A stretch of DNA of 26,601 nucleotides. Source: Candidatus Aerophobota bacterium. Its GTDB lineage: Bacteria > Aerophobota > Aerophobia > Aerophobales > B3-G15. Below the pieces are notes generated by a model. That model did not search any database and had not been told where the DNA came from. It worked only from the letters and a program-made list of their open reading frames with translations. Positions 12,656-20,513 of this stretch are shown here, piece after piece. The stretch covers positions 1-26,601 of the forward strand of contig JAUWZM010000035.1 in NCBI GenBank assembly GCA_030615365.1. Direction: 5' to 3'. Positions within the stretch are counted from its first letter, which is position 1, and every line of letters starts with the position of its first letter. The translations under genes were made by a program, and so were the position numbers.

Positions 12656-15196
12656 ATGGAAAAAGGAAAATTTATCCTCATCGATGGAAATGCTTTGCTT
12701 TATCGCTCTTTCTATGCTCTTCCCCCTTTAGCTAATTCTCAAGGAATTCCCACCGGTGGGGTTTATGGATTTACCCGTATTCTTTTAAAGCTTTTGCGAG
12801 AAGAAAATCCTACCTATTTAGCCTGCGCTTTTGATAAAGGGAAGAAAACTTTCAGGCATAAAAAATATAAGGAATACAAAGCTACCCGCCCTAAAACACC
12901 TCAAGAGCTAATTGCCCAGATTCCTTTAATTAAAGAGGTTCTTGAAGGTTTCGATATCCCAATTTTTGAGGAAGAGGAGTACGAGGCTGATGACATACTG
13001 GTAACTTTGGCTAAAAAAGCTGAACACATGGGATTAGAGGTAAAGATTTTCACAGGAGACAAAGATATCCTGCAAATAGTTTCTCCTTCCATTAATGTTG
13101 TTCGTTTCAAGAAGGGGATTAGCCAAACTCAACTCTTCGATGAGGAGCAGGTTAAAAAAGAATACGGAGTTTTTCCTTCTCAAATAGCTGATTACCTTTC
13201 CCTTGCAGGAGATGTCTCCGATAATATTCCAGGAGTTTCTGGGATAGGTCCTGTCACAGCAAAAAATCTTATCCAGAAATTTGGCAGCCTGGAAAATATC
13301 CTTACTAATCTTGAGCAAATCTCACCTAAAACAGGTGAACTTTTAAAAAAATACTCTGAGCAGGCAAGGCTAAGTAAAAAATTAACCACTCTCCTGACAT
13401 GTGTTCCTGTAAAGGTAGATTTAAATAAATTTAAGGTACGTACCCCTCAAAGGGACTTACTCTTTCCCATCTTTAAGAAATTGGAGTTTAAGGAGTTAGT
13501 GAAACAATTTCAGCCCTCCCTCTCTCTATCATTCACTGTTAAGGATATTGACTCTCAGGAAGAGCTTGAAAATCTTATCCATAAGCTGTCTGAAGAAGCC
13601 TTTATCATAGAGGTAGGGGAAAAAGAGCTTGTTTTTTCTTTTGTTCAAACAGAAGATATTTACCAGGTGGTTTTAAACCAGAAAAATTTAAATAAATTAA
13701 GGCCTGTTCTTGAGAATCCCGAGATTAAAAAGTTGGGGCATGATTTAAAATCTTCAATGTTAAAATTAAGAAAAATAGGATGTGGTTTAAAGGGGCTATA
13801 TTTTGATACTCAGGTAGCTGCGTATCTTTTAAATCCTTCATCTGTTAGTTATTCTCTGAGAGATTTAGCTTTTCAATATACAGGACAAGATAGAGAAGAT
13901 CTATCCTCTGTGCAAAGAACCAGGATAATTAAAGAACTTTATACCCCATTAAAGGATAATTTAAAAAAACTAGGAATGTGGGATTTATTTTCCAATATAG
14001 AGATGCCCTTAATAGAAGTCCTGGGGGTTATGCAGGAAAGAGGAATTAAAATAGATAAAGAAATTCTGAATGATTTTCTTTTGGAGATAAAAGAGAAAAG
14101 AGAAAAAATAGAGGAGGAAATTTACAGGGAAGCAGGAGAGCAGTTCAATATTAATTCTTCCCAGCAACTGGGAAAGATTCTCTTTGAGAAACTCAATCTT
14201 CCGGTGGTAAAAAAAACAAAAACGGGCTACTCTACAGATGAGGAAGTTTTGCAGGCTCTTTCCCGCATCCATCCTTCTTTAAAAAAGATAATAGAGTACA
14301 GACATCTTTTTAAATTAGAGTCCACTTATATTCAACCTTTCCTCGGTTTAATTGACCCTGCTACAAGAAGAATTCATACATCTTTTAATCAAACTATCAC
14401 CGCTACAGGAAGATTATCCTCATCTAAGCCCAATCTTCAAAACATCCCCATTAGAGAAAAATTGGGGGAAAGAATAAGAAAAGTTTTTGTAGCTGAAAAG
14501 GATTATCTTTTTCTATCTGCTGATTATTCCCAGATTGAATTAAGAATTTTAGCGCATCTTTCTAAAGACCCTAATTTAAAGTCTGCTTTTATTCAAGGGG
14601 TGGATATCCATCAGCAAACAGCGGCAGAGATTTTTTCAGTTTTACCTCTTCAGATTACCTCTCAAATGAGAAGGCAGGCTAAGGCAGTTAACTTTGGGAT
14701 TATTTATGGAATGTCATCTTATGGACTTTCCCGAAGCTTAGGGATTTCTGAGAAAGAGGCGGGTGAATATATTGATAGATATTTTGATCGCTATCCTAAG
14801 GTAAGAAAGTATATTGAAAAAACTCTGGAAAAGGCTCGTAAGGATCATTATGTAACAACTCTTACAGGAAGAAGGCGATACTTGCCCGAGATTGGCTCTC
14901 CCAACCGCAGGAGAAGAGAATTTGCTGAACGCACAGCCATTAATTCCCCCATTCAGGGAGGAGCAGCTGATTTGATTAAAATAGCTATGGTTAATCTTTG
15001 TCAAGAATTTAAGAAAGAGAAAATAGAGGCCTGGATCCTTCTTCAAATTCACGACGAGCTTCTTTTTGAGGTGCCTTACAGAGAAATAGAGGAAGCTAAA
15101 AGAATAGTTAAAAGAGAAATGGAAGGGGCAGCGAAGCTTTCCGTTCCCCTCTTAGTAAAAATTAAGACAGGAAAAAACTGGGTCGAGATGAGGTAA
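12656..15196 (+). CDS. polA: DNA polymerase I
   Basis: 846 aa; repair and Okazaki-fragment polymerase. An N-terminal 5'-3' exonuclease domain (about 1-290) has LIDGNALLYRSFYAL, ACAFDKGKKTFRH, YEADDILVT and FTGDKDILQ, with the acidic metal ligands present. The middle 3'-5' exonuclease-like region (about 295-450) is degenerate: the D-x-E of the first exo motif is replaced (FIIEVGEKE), so proofreading is probably absent, as in Taq and Bacillus Pol I. The polymerase domain has motif A DYSQIELRILAH (Asp623), motif B RRQAKAVNFGIIYGMSSYG and motif C IHDELLFEV (Asp800). The ATG is preceded by AAAGGAG at 6 nt. Malic enzyme follows after 5 nt. Confidence 0.97.
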   Translation: MEKGKFILIDGNALLYRSFYALPPLANSQGIPTGGVYGFTRILLKLLREENPTYLACAFDKGKKTFRHKKYKEYKATRPKTPQELIAQIPLIKEVLEGFDIPIFEEEEYEADDILVTLAKKAEHMGLEVKIFTGDKDILQIVSPSINVVRFKKGISQTQLFDEEQVKKEYGVFPSQIADYLSLAGDVSDNIPGVSGIGPVTAKNLIQKFGSLENILTNLEQISPKTGELLKKYSEQARLSKKLTTLLTCVPVKVDLNKFKVRTPQRDLLFPIFKKLEFKELVKQFQPSLSLSFTVKDIDSQEELENLIHKLSEEAFIIEVGEKELVFSFVQTEDIYQVVLNQKNLNKLRPVLENPEIKKLGHDLKSSMLKLRKIGCGLKGLYFDTQVAAYLLNPSSVSYSLRDLAFQYTGQDREDLSSVQRTRIIKELYTPLKDNLKKLGMWDLFSNIEMPLIEVLGVMQERGIKIDKEILNDFLLEIKEKREKIEEEIYREAGEQFNINSSQQLGKILFEKLNLPVVKKTKTGYSTDEEVLQALSRIHPSLKKIIEYRHLFKLESTYIQPFLGLIDPATRRIHTSFNQTITATGRLSSSKPNLQNIPIREKLGERIRKVFVAEKDYLFLSADYSQIELRILAHLSKDPNLKSAFIQGVDIHQQTAAEIFSVLPLQITSQMRRQAKAVNFGIIYGMSSYGLSRSLGISEKEAGEYIDRYFDRYPKVRKYIEKTLEKARKDHYVTTLTGRRRYLPEIGSPNRRRREFAERTAINSPIQGGAADLIKIAMVNLCQEFKKEKIEAWILLQIHDELLFEVPYREIEEAKRIVKREMEGAAKLSVPLLVKIKTGKNWVEMR

Positions 15197-15201
15197 TCAT
15201 T

Positions 15202-16560
15202 ATGACTGAGAAGTTAACCAAGGAAGAGCTTTTAGCTAAGGCTAAGGAGCCAGAGATATTAGCTATGAGGTATCATCTCCTGTATAAGGGGAAAATTGCT
15301 ACAGCAATTAAGGCTCCCATTAGAGGCTATGAGGATTTTTCTATATGGTACACTCCTGGAGTAGCTTCCCCCTGCAGAGCTATTTATAAGGATAAAGCCG
15401 AGGTATTTAAGTATACAAATAAGGGCAATTCCATTGCTATAGTGAGCGATGGGAGCAGAGTGCTTGGTCTGGGAGATATTGGTCCTGAAGCAGCTCTTCC
15501 TGTAATGGAAGGCAAGGCTATGATTTTCAAATACTTAGGAGGTGTAGATGCATTTCCAATATGCTTAAATACTAAAAATCCTGATGAGATAATTCGTGCA
15601 GTGAAGTGGTTATCTCCTACATTTGGGGGTATAAATTTAGAGGATATTGCCAAACCAAAGTGCTTTTATATTCTTGATAAGTTAAGGAAAGAGCTGAGTA
15701 TACCTGTGTGGCACGATGACCAGCAAGGAACAGCCCTGGTAACCTTAGCTGGGCTAATCAGTGCCTTAAAAGTAGTGAAGAAGGAATTAAAGGATATTGT
15801 AATTGCTTTTATTGGAGCTGGAGCTGCCAATGTAAACATTGCGAAATATGTAGTTTTAGCCGGGGCAACGCCAGATAACATAGTAATGGTTGACAGCAAA
15901 GGGATCCTTAACCAGGATAGAGTTGATTTAAAGGGTAAAGAATCTATCAAATGGGAGATGTGCAAGACAACCAACAAAAAAGGAAAAACGGGTGGAATAA
16001 AGGAGGCTTTAAAAGGAGCTGATGTGTGTATAGCTTTATCTAAATCTGGCCCAGGAGTTATAGAGAAAGAGTGGATAGCCAACATGGCTGATGATGCAAT
16101 AGTTTTTGCCTGTGCGAATCCCATTCCTGAGATATGGCCCTGGGAGGCAAAGGAAGCAGGAGCTAAGATTGTAGCTACGGGCCGTTCTGATTTTCCCAAC
16201 CAGGTAAATAATTCTCTTGGATTTCCGGCTGTATTTAGAGGTGCCTTAGATGTAGGAGCAAGATGTATAACTGATGAGATGTGCATTGTGGCAGCATATG
16301 CTATATCTGAATATGCAAAGGAAAAAGGATTGGGCGAGGAATACATCATTCCAAATATGGGAGAAACTGAGCTATATATAAAAGAGGCAGTAGAGGTAGG
16401 AATGAAGGCTATCCAGCAGGGAGTAGCAAGGATGAAAATGTCCAGGGATACTTTGCAAGAGCAGATTTCCTCAACCATAAAGGCCTCTCAGGCAGCTGTT
16501 AAATTTCATATGGAAGAAGGATTTCTTAAGCCTTTACCCTGTTCGATAGTAAATATCTAA
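15202..16560 (+). CDS. NAD(P)-dependent malic enzyme (decarboxylating)
   Basis: 452 aa. Oxidises and decarboxylates malate to pyruvate in the cytosol. The bacterial short form is indicated by YEDFSIWYTPGVA at the N terminus (Tyr of the active site), VSDGSRVLGLGDIG, AFPICLNTKNPDEI, then WHDDQQGTALVTLAG with metal-binding acidic residues. The Rossmann segment is AFIGAGAANVNIA, followed by ACANPIPEIWP and GRSDFPNQVNN. The start lies 5 nt after the polA stop and its SD is weak, so translation is probably coupled to polA. That pairing of a repair polymerase with a carbon-metabolism enzyme is unusual. With pckG it controls the C3/C4 node. Confidence 0.95.
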   Translation: MTEKLTKEELLAKAKEPEILAMRYHLLYKGKIATAIKAPIRGYEDFSIWYTPGVASPCRAIYKDKAEVFKYTNKGNSIAIVSDGSRVLGLGDIGPEAALPVMEGKAMIFKYLGGVDAFPICLNTKNPDEIIRAVKWLSPTFGGINLEDIAKPKCFYILDKLRKELSIPVWHDDQQGTALVTLAGLISALKVVKKELKDIVIAFIGAGAANVNIAKYVVLAGATPDNIVMVDSKGILNQDRVDLKGKESIKWEMCKTTNKKGKTGGIKEALKGADVCIALSKSGPGVIEKEWIANMADDAIVFACANPIPEIWPWEAKEAGAKIVATGRSDFPNQVNNSLGFPAVFRGALDVGARCITDEMCIVAAYAISEYAKEKGLGEEYIIPNMGETELYIKEAVEVGMKAIQQGVARMKMSRDTLQEQISSTIKASQAAVKFHMEEGFLKPLPCSIVNI

Positions 16561-16626
16561 AAGGTTTATCGACTCTGGATTAAAAAGATTTGCTTTCGAT
16601 TTTTCGTGATTTTGATATGCGAGGAG

Positions 16627-16674
16627 TTGAAAGATTTTTGTTAATTTTGCATAATTTTGACATATGACATATGT
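16627..16674 (+). promoter_or_regulatory. Promoter and palindromic operator of the truncated GntR gene
   Basis: TTGAAA (16627-16632), a 17-nt spacer, CATAAT (16650-16655), then the 15-bp palindrome ACATATGACATATGT (16660-16674; 7+1+7) over the expected transcription start. A near copy precedes the full-length regulator at 19517. The position would block RNA polymerase, as expected for an autorepressor. Binding by the local GntR proteins is inferred. Confidence 0.6.
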
Positions 16675-16957
16675 TATCTATTGGATGATATTTAGATAAG
16701 GATTAAGTATGAAGCAAAAGATCTTGCAGCCTATAAATAGACCAAAATTATCCCACCAGATAGAAGAAGAGATTAGAGCTCTAATTTTCACTAAGAAGTT
16801 AAAAGTAGGACAGATGCTACCCTCTGAAGAGGAAATGGCGCGACAACTTCAGGTGGGACGACGGTCTGTAAGGGAGGCATCACAATCATTAGAGAAGATG
16901 GGACTTATCGAGATTCATCATGGAAAAGGAGCTTTTGTTACTGAAGTCAAGTTCGGT
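16627..16957 (+). repeat. Direct repeat, copy 1: promoter + operator + GntR HTH
   Basis: About 330 bp that match 19514-19845 at roughly 90% by eye, covering the promoter, the palindrome, the leader (TTTAGATAAGGATTAAG) and the first ~83 codons. Similarity ends abruptly after TTTTGTTAC and a few more bases. The repeats flank the Gfo/Idh and UROD-like genes. Confidence 0.85.
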
Positions 16958-16978
16958 TCTGCGAGAGACATTAAATAG
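16709..16978 (+). CDS. Truncated GntR/FadR-type regulator: DNA-binding domain only
   Basis: 89 aa, nearly identical to the first 83 residues of the 242-aa regulator at 19597. It carries the whole winged helix-turn-helix (LPSEEEMARQLQVGRRSVRE to HHGKGAFV) but ends 6 codons later with no FCD effector/dimer domain. Two substitutions fall at conserved positions: REAL becomes REAS in the recognition helix, and the wing IRHG becomes IHHG. It keeps its own promoter, operator and SD (AAGGA). It may be a decaying copy, or a minimal protein that competes with the full regulator. No relic of the FCD domain is seen before the next gene, 21 nt later. Confidence 0.8.
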   Translation: MKQKILQPINRPKLSHQIEEEIRALIFTKKLKVGQMLPSEEEMARQLQVGRRSVREASQSLEKMGLIEIHHGKGAFVTEVKFGSARDIK

Positions 16979-16999
16979 CCAAAAGAGAGGTTACAAGAG

Positions 17000-18049
17000 A
17001 TGCCTGCGAAACAAGGGAAAAAAGCAAAGTTAGGCTTTGTTGGCTGTGGATGGCATGCCAGTGCTGCCTTATATCCAACAATTCCTACCATACCAGAGAT
17101 TAATTTAGTGGCCGTGTGTGATTTAAAGGAGAAGTTGGCAATAAGAAATACCCGAAACTTTGGAGCAAGGCGGTGGTATGCGGATGTAGACAAGATGCTT
17201 TCCAAAGAAGAGCTGGACGGGGTAATTGTTGTTGGTCATCCTTCGATGCAGTGTAAGTTAGGGAAGGTATGCCTGGATGCTGGACTTCCTATCTTTGTGG
17301 AGAAACCATCGGCAATTTCCTATAAAAAGGCGATGGATCTGGCAGAGCATGCTGAAAGAAAGAATCTTTTTGGTATGGTTGGTTTTATGAAGCGATTTGC
17401 TACTGGTTACAGAATGGCTAAAGAAATTGTCAGAAAACAGGAGTTTGGCAAAATTAGTTTTATTGATGTAAAATTTTCTTTTGGCCCTTTAAAATCTGCC
17501 CCAGGAATTAAGGAGAACCCAAAATCGTTTTTAATTATTGGTTTCATACATATTTTTGATTTAATCAGATATTTTGGAGGAGAAATAGTTGAAGTTTTTG
17601 TTAAATTAAATCAAATAGCAGATGATCGCTTTGGCTTTGCTATTATCGTAGAATTTGAAAATGGTGTAGTGGGGGTGATGAATCTTAATAGCTTGGAATC
17701 TAATGATTTAAGACTTCGCGAAAGACTTAACATCGCTGGAGATTGTTGTTATGTGGAAGTAATTGATATGCTCTATCTAAAATATCGGCCTAAGCAGATT
17801 TATTTTCCTGAATTTACCGCAGATGGAAGAAATCAGACCTTTAATTGGCAACCTGATTGGGGGGAATTACCCTGGGACGGTGGATCAGGACAAATGTTAG
17901 GTTACAGGGGTGAGCTAAAGCATTTCGCTCGCTGTCTATTACATTTGGAGAAACCCAGCCCTGATTTGTGGGATGGAGCAAAGTCTCTACAGATTGCGGA
18001 AGCGGTTTGGGAAAGTGCTCAGAGTAAAAAACCAGTGAAGATACACTAA
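17000..18049 (+). CDS. Gfo/Idh/MocA-family oxidoreductase
   Basis: 349 aa. NAD(P)-dependent sugar or inositol dehydrogenase family; the exact substrate is unknown. The N-terminal Rossmann domain has the G-x-G-x-x-A turn GFVGCGWHA (about 12-20) and an Asp ending strand 2 (AVCDLKEK), which favours NAD. EKP (residues 101-103) carries the family's catalytic lysine. The C-terminal alpha/beta dimer domain starts near GKISFIDVKF; IIGFIHIFDLIRYFGG holds the conserved His/Asp helix. No Tat or Sec signal, so cytosolic. It follows the truncated GntR by 21 nt, with GAGAGGT as SD, and is probably cotranscribed with it. Confidence 0.9.
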   Translation: MPAKQGKKAKLGFVGCGWHASAALYPTIPTIPEINLVAVCDLKEKLAIRNTRNFGARRWYADVDKMLSKEELDGVIVVGHPSMQCKLGKVCLDAGLPIFVEKPSAISYKKAMDLAEHAERKNLFGMVGFMKRFATGYRMAKEIVRKQEFGKISFIDVKFSFGPLKSAPGIKENPKSFLIIGFIHIFDLIRYFGGEIVEVFVKLNQIADDRFGFAIIVEFENGVVGVMNLNSLESNDLRLRERLNIAGDCCYVEVIDMLYLKYRPKQIYFPEFTADGRNQTFNWQPDWGELPWDGGSGQMLGYRGELKHFARCLLHLEKPSPDLWDGAKSLQIAEAVWESAQSKKPVKIH

Positions 18050-18270
18050 GAGAAAAATAAAGACAGAGAGATGATTCAAAAACTTCGTCGAGGTTGCATC
18101 TTAACTTAAGTTTGTACCAAAATTATAGAATGGCGCAGGATTCTGTTACCTCTTTTGCTCCAAAAGCTGTACCAACAAATCAACATTCGCAAGGAAAAGA
18201 GGAAAAATCAAGATAAGGCGAAAACAATGCCAAAGATAAAGATGAAAAGAGCAGTTAAAACCAAAAACCA

Positions 18271-18323
18271 ACTGCACCTTACCAGAGTGTCCTAACCTAA
18301 TTTTAATCACACAGGGGTGCAGT
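18271..18323 (+). promoter_or_regulatory. Inverted repeat in the leader of the UROD-like gene
   Basis: ACTGCACC (18271-18278) is an exact complement of GGTGCAGT (18316-18323). Inside, GTGT and ACAC can extend the structure. The hairpin ends 16 nt before the SD (GAGGAGA) of the gene at 18353. The spacer upstream (18050-18270) holds nothing recognisable. It could be an attenuator or an operator. Confidence 0.35.
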
Positions 18324-18352
18324 CCAATTTAAAGTATACGAGGAGAGAAAGA

Positions 18353-19339
18353 ATGTCTATGTCATCATATGAAGTAGTACGTCGGACAATAGAGTTTAAT
18401 GGACCAGACCGCCTTCCCACTACATTTCGAATAGACAATATAATCGAGGGTGATATACACATAATAGCCCCAAACCAACTATTTGGTGGTGACCTTACAA
18501 AACAAGAAGGTTATGACGAATGGGGATGCCGCTGGGTACGTACCGGGATAACTAATGTAGGACAAGTAAAGGGGTATCTCTTAGAGAGTTGGACTGCTCT
18601 TAATAGTTATAAATGGCCTGATCCAGACAATCCTGCATTTTACGAAGGTATGGAATCCCAGTTTGAGGAATCCGATGGGAAATATGTACGAACACATTTT
18701 TTTTCGCTCTTATTTGAGCGTATGCATTTTCTCCGTGGAATGGAAAATCTTCTAATGGATTTTTACCTGGAGCGGGAGCGGGTTGAGATACTGGCAGATA
18801 GGATTGTGGAATACGACCTTGCAGTTATTCGCAATATCTCTGAGCGATTCCCGGGGAGGATACATGGTTTTATATTTACTGATGACTGGGGAACTGAGAA
18901 AGCTCTTCTTATTCCTCCTGAGCTATGGCGACAGTTCTTCAAACCTCGTTATATGCGTGTCTTTGAGGCAGCCCACAAGGCTGGCTGGCATGTATTCATG
19001 CACACCTGTGGGAAAGTAAATGAGATCATCGAGGACTTAATCGAGATTGGGCTGGATGTGATTAACCTTTTACAACCCCGGTTATTAGGAATAGAAGAAA
19101 TTGGCCAGCGATTTAGAGGACGTATTTGCTTTGAGTCTCTTTGTGATCTTCAACGCACATTGCCTCTTAAGGGGCCAGAAGAAATTCGTGACGAAGCTAA
19201 ACTTTTGCTCAAGAATTGGGCAACGGATAAGGGTGGCTTCATACTTACCTGTTATACAGGAGAGGAAATAGGAGCGACACCGGAGAAGGGAAAGCTCATG
19301 CTGGAAGCTTTTCAAGAATTTGATTCTTGGAAGAGATAG
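18353..19339 (+). CDS. Uroporphyrinogen decarboxylase (URO-D)-like protein
   Basis: 328 aa in the URO-D/MtaA superfamily, a TIM barrel that includes heme-pathway HemE and corrinoid or cobalamin methyltransferases. The C-terminal half has the superfamily's strand-helix signature AGWHVFMHTCGKVNEIIEDL followed by GLDVINLLQP, with the His/Cys positions used by the zinc-methyltransferase branch. The N-terminal arginine motif that binds porphyrin carboxylates in true HemE is not visible, so heme synthesis is unlikely. Relatives often sit in sugar-degradation loci with Gfo/Idh genes, with unknown function. I start at the ATG at 18353, which has GAGGAGA 6 nt upstream; an in-frame GTG at 18317 lies inside the inverted repeat. 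Confidence 0.8.
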   Translation: MSMSSYEVVRRTIEFNGPDRLPTTFRIDNIIEGDIHIIAPNQLFGGDLTKQEGYDEWGCRWVRTGITNVGQVKGYLLESWTALNSYKWPDPDNPAFYEGMESQFEESDGKYVRTHFFSLLFERMHFLRGMENLLMDFYLERERVEILADRIVEYDLAVIRNISERFPGRIHGFIFTDDWGTEKALLIPPELWRQFFKPRYMRVFEAAHKAGWHVFMHTCGKVNEIIEDLIEIGLDVINLLQPRLLGIEEIGQRFRGRICFESLCDLQRTLPLKGPEEIRDEAKLLLKNWATDKGGFILTCYTGEEIGATPEKGKLMLEAFQEFDSWKR

Positions 19340-19513
19340 CTCAGTATTTAAAGAGTATTCAAAGGAAAGCATGAAGCCTTAGTTGGTTTGGAGCAAAAAA
19401 CTGAAAAATCTTTTCTTCCGGAGATAGTCTTATTTTTGCCGAATTAAATCATATAAAATCCAACCGAAAGGGTATTGGTTGAATCATTTATACCCCTAAC
19501 TAAATTTTGGAGG

Positions 19514-19845
19514 TTGTTGACAATCTTTGTTAATTTTGTATAATTATAACATATGTCATATGTTATCTATAGATGACATTTAGATAAGGATTAAGCATGA
19601 AACAAAAGATCTTACAGCCTATAAATAGACCAAAATTATCCCACCAGATAGAACAAGAGATTAAAGCTCTAATTTTCACTAAGAAGTTAAAAGTAGGGCA
19701 GATGCTACCCTCTGAAGAGGAACTGGCGCGACAACTTCAGGTAGGGCGACGGTCTGTAAGGGAGGCATTACAATCATTGGAGAAGATGGGACTTATCGAG
19801 ATTCGTCATGGAAAAGGGGCTTTTGTTACGAGAGTCAAGCTCGAT
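19514..19845 (+). repeat. Direct repeat, copy 2: promoter + operator + GntR HTH
   Basis: Partner of 16627-16957, same orientation, start-to-start distance about 2.9 kb. This copy continues into an intact gene, so it is probably the parent. Confidence 0.85.
19517..19566 (+). promoter_or_regulatory. Promoter and operator of the full-length GntR gene
   Basis: TTGACA (19517-19522), a 16-nt spacer, TATAAT (19539-19544): both hexamers are perfect. The palindrome AACATATGTCATATGTT (19548-19564; 8+1+8, extendable by two more pairs to 19546-19566) begins 4 nt after the -10 and covers the start site. The same sequence precedes the truncated copy. Autorepression is the simplest reading. The spacer before it (19340-19516) holds only a weak caacc/ggttg stem. 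Confidence 0.72.
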
Positions 19846-20325
19846 AATTACCTCAAATTACTGGCAGAATCAATAGATTTTAGACTAAATGAAGAAAAAG
19901 CTGCTCTTTTGCAACTATTAGAGGTGAGAAAGCTCTTAGAAGCTGGGATTGCTTCTATAGCTGCTAATCGGGCAACTCCTCAGGATCTTAGAATTATGGA
20001 AAAAGCTCTATCCTGGCAAAAACAAGCAATTCAACTGCAAGATTTAGAGGCTTTTAATACCAGTGATTTAGATTTTCATTCTGCTGTGGTCAAAGCATCA
20101 CAAAATGATATTTTAGTAGCTGTTTATAGTGCACTTTCTAATCTTATGTTAGAGAGTAGACGGAAGACAAATCAAATCCCAGGAGTAGCCGAAGATAGTT
20201 TAAAGGATCATGAGAGTATTTTTCTATCTATTAAATCAGGTAATGAAAAATTAGGTTACCGTACCATGCTTACTCACATAGATAAAACGGAGCGAAATAT
20301 TAAGAAAATACTTATGAAAGAATAA
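19597..20325 (+). CDS. GntR-family transcriptional regulator, FadR subfamily
   Basis: 242 aa. The N-terminal winged helix (about 12-83) contains LPSEEELARQLQVGRRSVRE, REALQSLEKMGLIEIRHG and GKGAFV. The all-helical FCD domain (about 95-235) carries the metal/ligand-type residues: the EVRKLLEAGIASIAA helix, DLDFHSAVVKAS (Asp/His), DHESIFLSIKSG and the final LTHIDKTERNI helix. FCD regulators typically sense small acids or sugar acids and leave DNA when bound. It sits at the head of the glycosidase genes and behind an operator it probably binds, so it likely controls the locus. SD AAGGA is 6 nt before ATG. Confidence 0.93.
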   Translation: MKQKILQPINRPKLSHQIEQEIKALIFTKKLKVGQMLPSEEELARQLQVGRRSVREALQSLEKMGLIEIRHGKGAFVTRVKLDNYLKLLAESIDFRLNEEKAALLQLLEVRKLLEAGIASIAANRATPQDLRIMEKALSWQKQAIQLQDLEAFNTSDLDFHSAVVKASQNDILVAVYSALSNLMLESRRKTNQIPGVAEDSLKDHESIFLSIKSGNEKLGYRTMLTHIDKTERNIKKILMKE

Positions 20326-20513
20326 GATACCAAAGATTCAAAGATAAATCACTTACGCTAAAATGCTTGGGATTCTCGCAAAGACTAGCCTACGAGAAGT
20401 GGTGGGATGAATATGTTGCCTTTGGTGAAGTATTCAACGATTTTCAAGAAGGGGATCTATTAAATTTAATTAAAAATCAGGAGAACATCTATGGATCTGA
20501 AAAACGATATTAG
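20325..20513 (+). pseudogene. Possible coding remnant between gntR and the GH5-like gene
   Basis: One frame stays open across the 165-nt spacer, from the gntR stop to 20513 inside the next gene. It reads like protein (e.g. RLAYEKWWDEYVAFGEVFND). It lacks a start codon with SD. Part of it, AYEKWWDEYVAF, resembles AYEKFLDEYVEF in the second GH5-like protein (residues ~230-241). It may be a scrap of a lost glycosidase copy, but the similarity is short and could be chance. Confidence 0.25.

Noticed and set aside
15666..16478. Long 270-codon minus-strand open frame
   Set aside because: It is antisense to malic enzyme, whose family motifs are unambiguous; an opposite-strand shadow.
18353..19339. 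HemE, true uroporphyrinogen decarboxylase
   Set aside because: The porphyrin-binding arginine motif near the N terminus is not visible and the neighbours are sugar-degradation genes.
19460..19485. caacc/ggttg stem before the GntR promoter as terminator or operator
   Set aside because: Only five pairs with an 11-nt loop, no T tract, and absent from the other copy of the promoter.
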